DNA of 64,000 nucleotides from Tritrichomonas musculus (GCA_039105265.1 JAPFFF010000004.1:3038001-3102000), one strand, 5' to 3'; shown: positions 53,401-63,395, numbered from the stretch's first letter. Numbers and translations: made by a program. The notes: a model not told the origin generated them from the sequence alone.

Positions 53401-55859
53401 ACCAATCAGTTTTACTTCGCCTTAAAAAGCATGATCAGAAGCCAAACCCCAAAGCACCGCATTGCCCAAGATGTGGACACAAAGAGCCAAAGGCAGAGAA
53501 AGGATTACCCAAAAGTGTTGGACACGAAGATTGGATGGATACCATTTCGTGGGAGTTGATCAAACCATTACTTGAAACAGATGCATCTGCATTTTGCGAA
53601 GCAGTAAAGAATGATGGTTTGTCACTTTTCAAGATTGTCAGAATACTTTACATCAATCTTAAGAAAAACTCAAAATGCGAAGCAAGTCTTAATTTAATTG
53701 CTTCCCTTCTTGATATGTGCTTCAAAGATATTCTCATTGAAGATCCAGAGCCAACAGAAGAGAATAGAAATCCTAAACCAACACCAACTCTCTTCATGGA
53801 CGAAAATGGTCAATTTACCGGAACAATTCCACCATTCATAAAGAATAAGGCACAAAAAGCACCAAGAGTAGTACGAGGAAGACGAACTACAAGAGGAAGA
53901 AGAGCTCCACCACCGAAACCAGTCAAACCAACAACCAATACTTCAGGTCAACCTAAATTCCAACAAACAAAAGTTCTCATTGCTCATCTTGCTTCAATTT
54001 TATCATATGACATTGCTAAAGGAAACGTTGATATGACAATTCTTAGTAAATCATTAATTGACCTTCTTTCCTTAGATCCACCAAATATCAAGAAGAAGAT
54101 CGGAGATGATAATTATTCATTTTACACTGATCATATCGCATCAGCTCTTTTGAATCATATTAATTTTGGCAATCAGATTAAAGATCTTAAATGGGCAAAC
54201 AAGTTTGAATCACCAATATTTGAATCATTCTTCAGGCTCTTTGCATGCGATGCAACTCATCACAACGCTTTAGAATGGGCGAATCAACTTTTATTATCAC
54301 TTTCAAGAGTAGAAGAACGAAATGCAATCATTAGTTCATTTGTTTCAGCTCTCTCTGAAAAAACTGGTCCAAATTATACTCTTCATACAAGAACAAGAAC
54401 TGTTGCTTGGTGCCTTGACCATCAATATGTTGGATGCCCATTACCAAAATATTGTATTGATTATGTTCAATCTTTATCAGAAGATAAAATCTTACATATC
54501 GATATCCGAAGAGCAATTGCAGCAGGAAGTGTTGCTTACTTCAAATGGAGAGCTATTGCAAATGCTAATACTGATCAATATGAGGAACTTTTCAAGGTCT
54601 TACAAAATATATATGATACAGCAAGAAATAACATGGCACCAACATTCTGTCAATTGATTCGTCCTAAGTATTGCTTGACTCTCAGTCGACAAAGTCCACT
54701 TTATAAATCACTCATGCCAAGTACATCATTACCAGAGAGCTATATAACGCCACAACATTTCGGACGATTATCAATGCCACACACAAACGAATGGAAGGTA
54801 CCACATCAAAGATTCGTTAGTACATTCATTGGCAACTCATTACTTTCTAAAGATGAAAATGTTATCCAACTTGCAATTCAAGTTTTGACTAAATTAAAGA
54901 TCAGAGGTGGTGAAACAGCCGAAAAGATTGCTCCATTCATTATCACTGCATTCAAAGAGTTCAACGTTTTACTCCCATCAGCAATTTTAATTAATTTCAT
55001 GTTCAACTTCTGTATTCAAAAGCCACATTCTGAATTCGCAGGTCTCATTGACGGATTTGTGTCAATATTTGCTAAAACAAGAAAAGAACTTGATATAGTT
55101 AATGATCAACAAATTAAACTATTTTGGACAAACGACGATAAATTCAGGCAAGAAGCTTATCAACCACTTTCAAAAGTTTGCGACATTTTCGCTGATTGCA
55201 TTGAAAGTAGAGTAAACGACCTTACTGAAAAAGAAGATTTCAAAGTTGCTCAAGATGTCGCAAGAAAAGTAATCAAAGCGCTTGATGGTGATAAACAACT
55301 TACAATGTTCTTTAAACCATTTGTTAATCTTCGTGAAAAATTCGAAGTTATTGCAAATGATCATTTAATCCAGGCTTTAATGACACAAACACCATCCGAG
55401 GATAGCTTGAGAAACCTTCTCATCTTTATTCGTGAAACTTGCCAAACCTCATGCCATGATAGACCATATCCACAATTTGTTGATACTTTATTCTATAAGC
55501 ATAGGAATTTATTATCTTTGAATTTAGTCAAAGAAGAACTTTGCAAATGGCCAGTTGAAATTGGTCAAGATAGACGTGTTGTATCATTCCTTCATCCACT
55601 CTTCAACGAGCTCGTTTTGAAGATCGGAAAAGATAACGAAGAATTTATCGCTCTCCTTCCAAAAATTTGGATGCTTGTAAACATGCAAGGAACATATGAT
55701 TATAGAGCTTATGAAGCTAGCAGTGCTCATGATTCAATTGACTTTAGGATGATGGCAAGTAACAGTTTGACTGTGCAACAAATGGTAAGACCAAAAATTT
55801 TAGGAGCAATTGGCGCTTCTAGAGCTAATTATTTATCAAACATCAATCAACCTGCTTAA
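50499..55859 (+). CDS. 1786-residue protein of unknown function
   Basis: A single uninterrupted frame from ATG 50499, probably a conserved host gene: balanced composition, no low-complexity drift, host-like codon use. Most of the protein looks like amphipathic helices (possible alpha-solenoid), with no signal peptide or membrane segment seen. About residue 985 it has CPRCGHKEPK, a lone zinc-knuckle-like CxxC, followed near residue 1120 by a basic RGRRTTRGRRAPPPKPVKP stretch that could bind nucleic acid. The stop overlaps TAAA, a trichomonad poly(A) signal. I do not recognise a family; a helical scaffold in RNA or chromatin work is a guess from the basic linker. Upstream is the hAT element; downstream genes run the other way. 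Confidence 0.8.
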   Translation: MSIDWKTIKADNVESIRHTPWNYVDALVQLGLWDKLTEAFYDETLSHYATDALLKPKARKNILKNASEDHIIHLLDTVRPPIRRHLLNILIEQSEDCPVSIQVGVNLLKNMDKHFWVYNNYQEVFSLQTLESLSVAFKARIKPEHVKNPVQFFRLCLNPEKSYDHKKDFLKPSYTYLTSSYFAPFRYLSKRVSFGILVTDLLIEALKGYAKKKRSYLNFVVQPMLDIFFQFAPIWNSNRNVEPVKEALSKLKDTLLKFPFHLTKKCNINLAITSNVIDSYFRISSFIEYKIITNEEYLDIIIPEALKHDLELPIEKTRFIKSIISSIFTLSGNENIVFFHALHTLSETLKDHPLAFLWPKLISLVEEFYVKEFNDSKYYFLSNLCRLIFTNNYATNLAMQTNSMTFTFDFAMGILVKIIRETIDHKSDIVKRSPELYTSRMKAIFTALLFQKDYKSDFRIWQQSQNLPFFLLPAELRDEIIAEFMCDPTGQKDYSVELTSEIFIVPLSIGLLFDDFKKMVCSISREKASKCDKFGFQDKIKFTYPSSLYQVSRKAEEAVEKVHVFERCIFPLLRDKDTNLALRAYHLYESFVDKLLTTAIRLDDKELYKLASDSHLRLCRFLNSKVNANIQASLISKYCDRIVSPISIYAGLKANNQYAQHLYDSSISKFPYTTETTIMPLLQILHVLLTSSYSDVLPGIGEVCGKLTTLILDRLFKEMPASFSNQLPNSYKRTTHGIVYLPLSETRIKAVKDLLNNQGNLLLPEKYMLKVLKNKFNRKKSNKINFSVIKGVYVDPSLLTPEFIKSFTSISIQAGAEPFLAVIEYLNQKKTQYKSEEYERPTTRLIEFLIQTLKNDIFHSYSYDRYLPVVPFNYEKQNCEKTYTHNIKKWFTTTFDVNHSTACIAHCLLPHDTFLYRLFTNKSLNFETLDEVLVYKPLSKLQEETEKKNPNKKKEHITITVTVNPKPDQSVLLRLKKHDQKPNPKAPHCPRCGHKEPKAEKGLPKSVGHEDWMDTISWELIKPLLETDASAFCEAVKNDGLSLFKIVRILYINLKKNSKCEASLNLIASLLDMCFKDILIEDPEPTEENRNPKPTPTLFMDENGQFTGTIPPFIKNKAQKAPRVVRGRRTTRGRRAPPPKPVKPTTNTSGQPKFQQTKVLIAHLASILSYDIAKGNVDMTILSKSLIDLLSLDPPNIKKKIGDDNYSFYTDHIASALLNHINFGNQIKDLKWANKFESPIFESFFRLFACDATHHNALEWANQLLLSLSRVEERNAIISSFVSALSEKTGPNYTLHTRTRTVAWCLDHQYVGCPLPKYCIDYVQSLSEDKILHIDIRRAIAAGSVAYFKWRAIANANTDQYEELFKVLQNIYDTARNNMAPTFCQLIRPKYCLTLSRQSPLYKSLMPSTSLPESYITPQHFGRLSMPHTNEWKVPHQRFVSTFIGNSLLSKDENVIQLAIQVLTKLKIRGGETAEKIAPFIITAFKEFNVLLPSAILINFMFNFCIQKPHSEFAGLIDGFVSIFAKTRKELDIVNDQQIKLFWTNDDKFRQEAYQPLSKVCDIFADCIESRVNDLTEKEDFKVAQDVARKVIKALDGDKQLTMFFKPFVNLREKFEVIANDHLIQALMTQTPSEDSLRNLLIFIRETCQTSCHDRPYPQFVDTLFYKHRNLLSLNLVKEELCKWPVEIGQDRRVVSFLHPLFNELVLKIGKDNEEFIALLPKIWMLVNMQGTYDYRAYEASSAHDSIDFRMMASNSLTVQQMVRPKILGAIGASRANYLSNINQPA

Positions 55860-56378
55860 AGAATTTTGAAATACGGTTAGTAAAAAAGAAAACATCCTTA
55901 TTTTTTTTTTTTTTATTCTTTCATTCTTTCCTTTTTTTATATAAATAACTCGTTTACCAAATAAAACTTTTACCCGATGCATCACATTTTTTCAAAAAAC
56001 ATTTTTTTTTTTATTCATCAAATATGTAATTAACATAAATTATGTTACATAATGTAATATATTATATGTTTCACCCGAAACGTTCATTATTGTAAAGAAT
56101 AATAATGTAATTTTTTTGAAATGTATGAATAATCAACTTTGGCTTTGAGTTATATTTTAAAGATAATACAAAAAGAATAGGAAGTAAATTTAATACAAAA
56201 AATTGTTTATTTGATTTTTTTTAAATCAATAAGACGTTATTTATACTTTTTTTCGAAAAAAAGAGTCCATAATGATATCATCTTGAGGTTCATTAGAGAA
56301 AGTCAATATTGTGGTTTTGCTAAAAGCGGTCCGACTAATTAATTTAGTGGATCTAGAAGGAATCATCACTGATAATGT
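55860..56378. other. Convergent intergenic region
   Basis: Between the stop of the large + gene and the stop of the BspA-like - gene. T-rich tracts only; no element found. Confidence 0.6.
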
Positions 56379-58421
56379 TTAGCAATTAGCAAAGAAATAG
56401 TCGTCTATTATGATATTTGGGGCATTTATTATAACGGTGCTGAACTTATTAGATTTGTAAAAACAACCATTACAAAGTTGTACGAGCTCATCGGCACAAA
56501 TTTTTAATTTTTCAACTTTTTTTAAACTAGAAAATACATTTTTCCCAATAATAACACGACATACTCTATTAATGGAATAATAATAATATGTTATCGAATC
56601 ATCTTCAGAATCATTTTGGGAATGCTTAGTTTTTAAAGGCAATATTTCAACAGAAACCAACGAATGACATTTTTTAAATGAATCTTGCTTGATAGAGATA
56701 TGATTTGCATTGAATTTGACTGAATGAAGATTTTCGCACTCTGAAAAACAATTTTCACCAACAAATAAACAAGAAGAAGCTGAAATAAAGATATCAACAA
56801 GGCTTAGACACATAGAAAAAGCAAATTGTTCCATATTAATTTTTGAAGCTAAATCGAAATCCACAATTTCAAGGGAGGAACAATTTTTGAAGCAATTTTT
56901 CCCAATAAACACATCATCTGCCTCCAATTTTAATGACTTCAAACGCTCACATTTTTCAAAGCAATTAGATCCGATACTAATTATTGTTTCTGATTGGATT
57001 TTAATTGTTTCTATATTTTTACTATTTTTAAATTGACTTTCCTCAATAAAAACATAATTTGCTTGAATGATAGAAAAATGTAAAAGAACTGGAAAATCGC
57101 TATGTACATCATTATTATTTAATATATCACCCCCGATAATTGATAAATTCATAAGTTCATCTGCACCAAGGAAGCAATTCTGAACTAATTTAAGATATTC
57201 TTTTATATTGATGAAATTAAAAAATTGATTACTTTTTATTTTGACTTTTTCTGTTCCTGAAATAACAAATATGTAAAGTGAATAACAATCATTAAAACAA
57301 TTTTCATCAATTTTTTCTTTCTTTCCTTTTAATTCAATTTTTCTAAGCGTTTGCTTTTCATTAAAGCAATCAGTTTTTAAATGCAACGTGTTTGATGCAT
57401 TGATATCAACTTCAAACAAAGATTCACAATTTTTGAACATATCAGCCGTGATTTCAATACTATTTTCACACTTTATTGAAACATATGCAAACATGGTACA
57501 TTTTTCGAAAAGATTCTTTTCAAAATTGATATTTTTTGTTTCGAATATTGCAACTTCCAACTTTGTGGCATTTGAGAAGCAGTCTTCAGTTAGATATAGA
57601 TTTGACTTTGTTGAAATTTCAATGTATTTAAGAGATATATAGTCGTTCAACAAATATGAGAATACTGAGATGTTATTTTTACAGCTAATTTTGACATTTG
57701 AAATTGATAGACAACTATCAAAAGCAACATCATTAAAGCTTAATTTTGGACTCATAAAAAAGATGCTCTTGAGGTTGCTACAATTAGAGAAGCAAAGTTG
57801 ATTAATTTTCATATTTTTGCTTGTTTGAAATGCAATTTTCTCCAATTCTATAGATTTATTAAAGGATAATGTATCAATGGCCTCAAGTTCTGTTGATTGG
57901 CAATTAACTGATTTAATTTTTGTGCATTGATCAAAGGAGTATGGACAAATTCTTTTAATTTGACTTGGAGTTTTCACTATACCAATTAAATCACGCCCTG
58001 CTACAACAATTTCGTTTTTATTTTTATCAATCAAAAGACCATTATTATAAATGAAGTTTTTAATATTTGAATCAACTTCAATTTGGTTCAAATTTGGAAC
58101 ATTTTTGCACCATCCATCATCAAAGTTTTCAAAGCTAGCGGAAATTGATAATTTAGACAAAGTTGAATTTTCAAAGCATATTTACCAATACTTTTAATTT
58201 GCGAATCAGGTTGAAAAGAAAGCCAATTAATTGATGTTCCTTTAAAAGCATCATTATTAATTCTTGTTATTACACATTGCTCATTTTCATAATCAACAAA
58301 TGTTTGGAATGATTATATCACAACTTACTCTTATTGACTCAGTGATCTCTGCTGTTTTGGTTTCCCTTTTCAAGCTTACATTTACCAAATTATTTAAAAC
58401 AATCTTATTACTTTCCTTCAT
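56379..58421 (-). pseudogene. BspA-like leucine-rich repeat protein, frameshifted
   Basis: The start is ATG 58421 with an Inr-like TCACT about 15 bases upstream. LRR_5/BspA repeats of ~23 residues run throughout (e.g. CFSNCSNLKSIFFMSPKLSF, CFKNCSSLEIVDF), ending in DDYFFANC. The coding sequence changes frame twice near the 5' end: once at about 58,300, where the first ~40 codons (KESNKIVLNNLVNVSLKRE) give way to FVDYENEQCVITRINNDAFK, and once at about 58,180 in a T run (KYA-F-ENSTLSKLS). The remaining 593 codons are open. BspA-like proteins are a very large trichomonad family linked to surface binding. No transmembrane segment follows, so this would be a soluble or truncated type. Homopolymer sequencing errors could mimic the breaks. 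Confidence 0.75.
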
Positions 58422-58464
58422 CAATAATAAAGTGATATGACTTTTTTTTTTTTTTTATTTTGTA

Positions 58465-58561
58465 AAGCGCGTCCACAATTAAGAAAGTATTTTTTGAATA
58501 AGCTCATAGAAATATTGAATGAGTTTTCACAATTTTAACTTTCCTAATTGTGGACACACTT
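58465..58561. mobile_element. 97-bp palindromic MITE at the BspA-like promoter
   Basis: TAAAGCGCGTCCACAATTAA at 58463 and its inverse TTAGGAAAG.. form TA(A)AGYGYGTCCACAATTARG AAAGT-type TIRs with TA at each tip (58463-58464, 58562-58563). It lies 44 bp upstream of the BspA-like ATG, i.e. next to the initiator. Confidence 0.75.
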
Positions 58562-58563
58562 TA

Positions 58564-59323
58564 TCTCTTTCATCTGGCAGAATTTTCAATCAAAATCAAA
58601 CACGACTTTTCTTTCAATTTTATAGTTCTTGCATTTGTTGAAATAACTAAAAATTCATATTGGATAATCGAAGAAGAACGTTTTTGTAATTAATGATCTC
58701 TGACGTAGTATTTCTCTGAATTATAACGCACCCAAAAAAAAAAAAAACATCACTTCACTTTTTACCAAGAAAATTTTGAAAATTATCAAATTATTGATTA
58801 TTTGAAATTGCCTGATTAACCAGAATATGATACAATGACGGTTTTCGCTTTGTTCAGGAGTATACATCCAATCATTCAAATCAAAAAGCAAAACCCAATT
58901 TTTCATAATTCATAATGTAAAATTATATGGTAATCATTCATTTTATTTACACATTAACAACTCTTTTATTATTAATTTTTTTATAAGCATATAGTACCGT
59001 CGGCTTGGGAATGAGAACATTTCACTTTTTTTTTTTTATTTTTAAAATTTGAATTTTTTTTAATCGTCTTTATTTTAGTTTTTTGTAATTTTTCTCTACA
59101 AATAATGGAGAAATATTAGTAATATTTATAATATATAATGTAGATATAATTCTTTATTGAAATACCTTTTATTGTAAAATTTGGTGAAAATATGATTGAA
59201 AACATGCGATTAATCCAATCACATTGAACTTCAATGATTGAAGTTAGCTTGAAAAATTTTGAAGATAGTACATAAACAATTCAAAATATAAAAATTTTAG
59301 AGATTTTATTAAAAATAATATCC
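58564..59323. other. Intergenic region
   Basis: A 61-codon minus frame (58721-58906, starting MKNWVLLFDLNDWMY) has some coding look in its first 30 residues but dissolves into a homopolymer end. I could not support it as a gene. Confidence 0.4.
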
Positions 59324-60655
59324 TTATTGTGGTACTTGCTCTTGATTTTCTTGGGCAGCCTGCCTTAAACTCTCTTCAATTGCATGCTTTTGCAACAAAT
59401 ATTGTTCATTTACTTCATCTTTTAATCCTTTAAATTCTGAAATCTTAACAAATAAAATAGTGTTTCCTGTGATTTTAACATCTTTTAACTGTTGGTTATT
59501 ATTGTTACCAATCGCCTTAGGAGGAACCGTCGTTTTTACAATAAATGTAGTTCCTTCTTTAAAAACATATTCATTTAAAAATTCATAAAGCTTGCATGTT
59601 TTCTCTTTGATATGAAATGTGGCAGAAACAGATAACCCAAAAATAGATTCTTCTGAAAATTCGAATTTAATAGTAAAAGTTTCTTTGGAGGTAGATTTAT
59701 TTCGATTCCTGAATGTTTGCCTTTGAGTGGATGCTTTTATTTGAGAAGCAACTTCTGATCTAGTAAGTTTGAAGAATGAATCATCAAGAGCAGGAAGAGT
59801 AGAAGGATCAAATGCTTTTGATTTAATTGTAACTAATATAGATGGATCACGTTCAACTTCAGGAGCCACGTCAGGAACATCATATTCTGATTTATAATTC
59901 CAATCTATTTCGACAGGTTTTTGAGGTTCTGCATTTCCTTTTTCCCAGTCAAATAAAGAATGATTTGGTGGAGCTTGCTGATTATTGTTGTTTTGATTAC
60001 TATTGAAATTGCTGTTGAAGTTGCTATTGCGGTCATTGCTTGTAGGAAGACCTCTTCTTTCCCAATCAAATGAGGTATGCTGAGGTTGTTGTTGTTGCTG
60101 CTGCTGTTGTTGCTGCTGCTGCGGAGGATAAGGATAAGGGTAAGGATATCCATAAGGTGGACAAGGGAATGATGGTTGATTTGCGTTTCCTTGACCTTGC
60201 TGAGGAGGTGGATAAGGGTATGGATAAGGAAAACCATATGGTGGATATGGGAACGGTGGCTGATTTGAATTTCCTTGATTTTGTTGTTGTCCACCTTGAT
60301 TTGGAAAAGGAAATCCATAAGGAGGATAAGGATATGGCGGATAAGGAAAACCTGGAGGCATCTGACCCTGATTTTGGTTATTGTTCGAACCTTCAGCATT
60401 ATTTGAAGATGGCTGAGCTTGAGGAGGAAATGGATACGGATACCCATATGGAGGCTGAAATGGATACCCTGGAGGAGACATATTTCCTTGTTGATTATTG
60501 TTATTGGCAGACGTATTTGAATTATTGTTCGAACTTGGGTTATTGTTTGAATTTGATGGGAAAGTTGGCGGAAATGGGTACGGATATCCATTAGGCTGTT
60601 GTTGCTGACTTTGATTTGCAGAATTGTTTGGAGTTTTCTGATCTTGGCTTGTCAT
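59324..60655 (-). CDS. UBX-like domain protein with prion-like N-terminus
   Basis: 443 residues from ATG 60655. Residues 1-~230 are low complexity: N/Q/S tracts alternate with Pro/Tyr/Phe modules (YPYPFPP, PPYGFPYPYPYPP) and a poly-Gln run, then two similar motifs SFDWERRG and LFDWEKGN. Residues about 315-415 look like a ubiquitin-fold/UBX domain of the TUG/ASPSCR1 type (FTIKFEFSEES...; CKLYEFLNEYVF; FIVKTTVPPKAI; NTILFVKIS). A helical tail follows. UBX proteins bind p97/Cdc48 and direct it to substrates; the sticky N-terminus suggests condensate formation or ESCRT-like contacts. The domain call is by eye and lacks a check of the p97-binding loop. Confidence 0.6.
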   Translation of the reverse strand: MTSQDQKTPNNSANQSQQQQPNGYPYPFPPTFPSNSNNNPSSNNNSNTSANNNNQQGNMSPPGYPFQPPYGYPYPFPPQAQPSSNNAEGSNNNQNQGQMPPGFPYPPYPYPPYGFPFPNQGGQQQNQGNSNQPPFPYPPYGFPYPYPYPPPQQGQGNANQPSFPCPPYGYPYPYPYPPQQQQQQQQQQQQPQHTSFDWERRGLPTSNDRNSNFNSNFNSNQNNNNQQAPPNHSLFDWEKGNAEPQKPVEIDWNYKSEYDVPDVAPEVERDPSILVTIKSKAFDPSTLPALDDSFFKLTRSEVASQIKASTQRQTFRNRNKSTSKETFTIKFEFSEESIFGLSVSATFHIKEKTCKLYEFLNEYVFKEGTTFIVKTTVPPKAIGNNNNQQLKDVKITGNTILFVKISEFKGLKDEVNEQYLLQKHAIEESLRQAAQENQEQVPQ

Positions 60656-60946
60656 TTCTTAAAATAAAATAGGAAAATTGGTCAACTAATTTTTGAAATT
60701 TTAAAAATTTTTAAATTCAGTGATCTCAAAATTGAAATACAAAATGGTTGCATCATTCAAACTTTTATGCAAAAAAGTTTTGAAAAAATGAATTTTACTT
60801 GAAAAAGTGCGAATCTTCAAATCCAATTACAGTAAATTGGCCAAAAAACATATTAGAAAATAATGATAAATCAAAGCTTTAAATTATATTTCAGTAACAA
60901 TAAAACAATATAAAACAAAATAAAATAAAAAAAAAAAAATACTAAA

Positions 60947-61693
60947 TTAAGACCAATCGCCCCAATCTCCATCCGAGCCTAAGTTATCAAGTTTATCGAG
61001 TTCCTCCAATTCTTCAGGGGTAAGATCAATATCTTCAGGGTTAACACTTGAATTTCGATTATTTGCTGGATTCTTATCATCTTCATTTGAATTTACAACA
61101 TCACGCTTGCCATTTGAACTATTATCTGCGTTTCCATTGGTTTCATCTAATGATTCTTCTGCGTTTTCATTATGTGAATTCCGAGGTACTTTCATTGGTG
61201 AATTTTCAGCGCTAAGATGATTCTTTAATTCTTCACTAACTTTCTTTGCCTTTTCTTTCATCTCAAGTTTGAAAAATAATCGACACCAGAAAACGTTTTC
61301 CGGAAAAGCGGACGGAACTAGTCTAGAGTGAATTCGGCGTAGATTTGGTGAGTTCTCCATGAATAATTCTATATCTTCTTTATGGTCATCAACGTTGAAT
61401 ATGTTCAAATAATCTTGAAATTCAGTTTGTGTTGGCTCATCAATATAAGTTGACACGTTCTCAAGAGTTGGAAGTAATTTTTTGTCAAATTCTTTTTTTG
61501 AATCTTTTTTATCTTGTGAATCAACAGGGGCTTGTGGTTGAAGAAGCTGACCATCAATATCAGTAATATGATCTTGAAGATTATCAACAATATCAAGCGT
61601 TTTTTGTTTTACCGAACTTAGGAACGAGCCAATACCACTCCAAAGGCGTTTGGCTTGGTCCTTTGCAGAAATATCAGATGTATTTTCAGACAA
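60947..61693 (-). CDS. BSD-domain protein (BSDC1-like); no ATG visible
   Basis: 248 codons. The N-terminus is amphipathic (KRLWSGIGSFLSSVKQKTLD). A BSD domain at about residues 80-150 shows IDEPTQTEFQDYLNIF...ELFMENSPNLRRIHSRLVP... FWCRLFFKLE with the conserved 'FW.R.FF'. The C-terminal third is acidic and Asn-rich and ends GDWGDWS, like synapse-associated/BSDC1 tails. These proteins are poorly understood adaptors. The reading begins SENTSD.. at TTG 61691-61693 where ATG would be expected (the natural N-terminus would be M-SENTSD). The frame is open upstream, but no in-frame ATG occurs before a stop. Lost start, very short intron or sequence error are all possible. Confidence 0.65.
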   Translation of the reverse strand: MSENTSDISAKDQAKRLWSGIGSFLSSVKQKTLDIVDNLQDHITDIDGQLLQPQAPVDSQDKKDSKKEFDKKLLPTLENVSTYIDEPTQTEFQDYLNIFNVDDHKEDIELFMENSPNLRRIHSRLVPSAFPENVFWCRLFFKLEMKEKAKKVSEELKNHLSAENSPMKVPRNSHNENAEESLDETNGNADNSSNGKRDVVNSNEDDKNPANNRNSSVNPEDIDLTPEELEELDKLDNLGSDGDWGDWS

Positions 61694-61892
61694 AGTAAAA
61701 AAAAATGTTGATCGTTTTTTTCAGAAATTCAAAACAAGTACAATATAATCATTACGTTTTTTACAAACTCGTGGACAGTTTAGGAACAAGCTAGTATCAC
61801 ATAAAATTGATATATATACGGTGGTTGAAAACTTTCTTAATCAATTAACATTATTAAAATCTATGATTTAAAAATATTAACATAAGCTTTTA

Positions 61893-63008
61893 TTAAATAG
61901 ATATAGAACGATTATTACGTTGTAAATAAGCAATTGCTTGAGGGTGCCCATAATTAGCTGACATTACTAAGTATCTTATTGCTTCTTGACTGTTTTGCTC
62001 AACTCCATCTCCATTATTTAGCATAACCGAGTAACAAAACATTGCACCTGCGTTTCCATTATCAGCAGCGCATTTAATATATTGTGCTGCACATACTTTA
62101 TCAACTTGTTGTCCTTCACCTCTATATAGCATCATCCCATACGCATACATGGCTCCAGGGTGACCATAAATAGATGCCATTTTGAAATAATGAGCAGCTT
62201 CTACCATATTTACTGCAACCCCTTCACCATTATGAACTTTTAGACCGTATTGATACATTGCATCAACATGCCCAGTATTTGCTGCTTTTTTATAATATCG
62301 TGCTGCTTCTCCTTTATTCATTTCAACTAATTGGCCTGCATCACATAACATTCCATATTCATAAGATGATTCTTCATTTCCTAGATCAGCCGATTTTTTC
62401 AAATAAAACAAGCCTTCTCTATCATTTCTTTCAATTCCATTTCCATTAAGCAACATACTTGCATAACAATACATCGCATTATCATTTCCTTTATCAGATG
62501 CCATTTTAAGATATTCAGCAGCTTTTTTTTTATCCATTTGAATTCCTTCACCTCTAAACAACATCATCCCATAAGCAAACATAGATTTTACATTTCCCAT
62601 ATTAGCACCATTTTTTAAATAATGAGCAGCTTCTATCATATTTATTTCAACACCATCTCCATTATGCAATTTACAACCATAACAATACATTGATTCAGCA
62701 TTTCCATTATCAGCAGCTTGCTTAAAATAACGGGCTCCTTCTTGCTTATTTAATTGAATCCCATCTCCAATATCACACATAATGGCATATTCATAAGCTG
62801 AATCAACATTTCCCAAATTTGCTGATTTCTTGAAATAATTAGCAGCTTGCTGCTTATTGACTCCAATTAATTTACCTTTTTTCATTAAGCTTCCCATCGA
62901 ATACATTGCATACTGATCTCCATGATCTGCCATTAGCTTAATCCTTGGAATGAGATTTATACATTCTATTTCTTCTTGTTGTGTTAACTGTAAGCAGTCT
63001 TGGTTCAT
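61893..63008 (-). CDS. Sel1-repeat (SLR) protein
   Basis: 371 residues from ATG 63008. After a ~30-residue helix come about nine 36-residue Sel1-like repeats of the form A-x-YxYGxMLxxGxGVxxNxxEAAxYxKxAADxGN. A higher-order unit of four repeats is duplicated: the order 'YEYxMxCDxG', 'MYxYGxKxHNG(D/E)GV', 'M(F/Y)AYGMML(F/Y)RGEG', 'M(Y/F)CYxxMLxNGxG' occurs twice (residues about 70-215 and 215-358). Sel1 repeats form superhelical scaffolds for protein-protein contact, and in trichomonads they often accompany kinase domains; here none is attached. The stop TAA is followed directly by TAAAA, a likely poly(A) signal. No signal peptide. Confidence 0.9.
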   Translation of the reverse strand: MNQDCLQLTQQEEIECINLIPRIKLMADHGDQYAMYSMGSLMKKGKLIGVNKQQAANYFKKSANLGNVDSAYEYAIMCDIGDGIQLNKQEGARYFKQAADNGNAESMYCYGCKLHNGDGVEINMIEAAHYLKNGANMGNVKSMFAYGMMLFRGEGIQMDKKKAAEYLKMASDKGNDNAMYCYASMLLNGNGIERNDREGLFYLKKSADLGNEESSYEYGMLCDAGQLVEMNKGEAARYYKKAANTGHVDAMYQYGLKVHNGEGVAVNMVEAAHYFKMASIYGHPGAMYAYGMMLYRGEGQQVDKVCAAQYIKCAADNGNAGAMFCYSVMLNNGDGVEQNSQEAIRYLVMSANYGHPQAIAYLQRNNRSISI

Positions 63009-63163
63009 TTAATATATATATATTTTAATGGGGAAAACAAATTATAGATTTTGTGCCATAAATTTCCATTCTCAATATATTTTATATGCCATTTTCCAAT
63101 GGAAAATTTTTTTATCATAAAAAGTTTACGAATTTTCATTTATAAAATGTGGATGAAAAAATC

Positions 63164-63395
63164 GTAAATATCAGAATTGAATACACTTTTTGAGTTCCTC
63201 TCTCAAAAAGTGGGTTTCAAGACATTTTACGAATTTACCCATAACAACTTTTTGAGAGAGTAGCTCTCAAAAAGTGTGGAGATAAATTTGTAAATATCGG
63301 AATTGAATACACTTTTTGAGTTCCTCTCTCAAAAAGTGGGCTTCAAGATATTTTTAAATTTCGTTTTGAATTAAAACTATAATCGTTTTGTTTGT
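63164..63395. repeat. ~129-bp direct repeat with palindromic cores upstream of the Sel1 gene
   Basis: GAATTGAATACACTTTTTGA followed by GTTCCTCTCTCAAAAAGTGG at about 63,175 recurs at about 63,304. ACTTTTTGAG/CTCAAAAAGT can pair within each unit and again at 63,250-63,282. The sequence TTTTAAATTTCGTTTTGAAT at 63,350-63,370 is repeated at 63,888-63,908 together with its 3' neighbour. Confidence 0.65.

Noticed and set aside
58721-58906. Small 61-residue gene
   Set aside because: The second half is homopolymer-driven; no initiator motif or recognisable family.
60070-60594. 174-codon plus-strand frame over the UBX-like gene
   Set aside because: Shadow of the repetitive Pro/Tyr/Gln region; no coding texture of its own.
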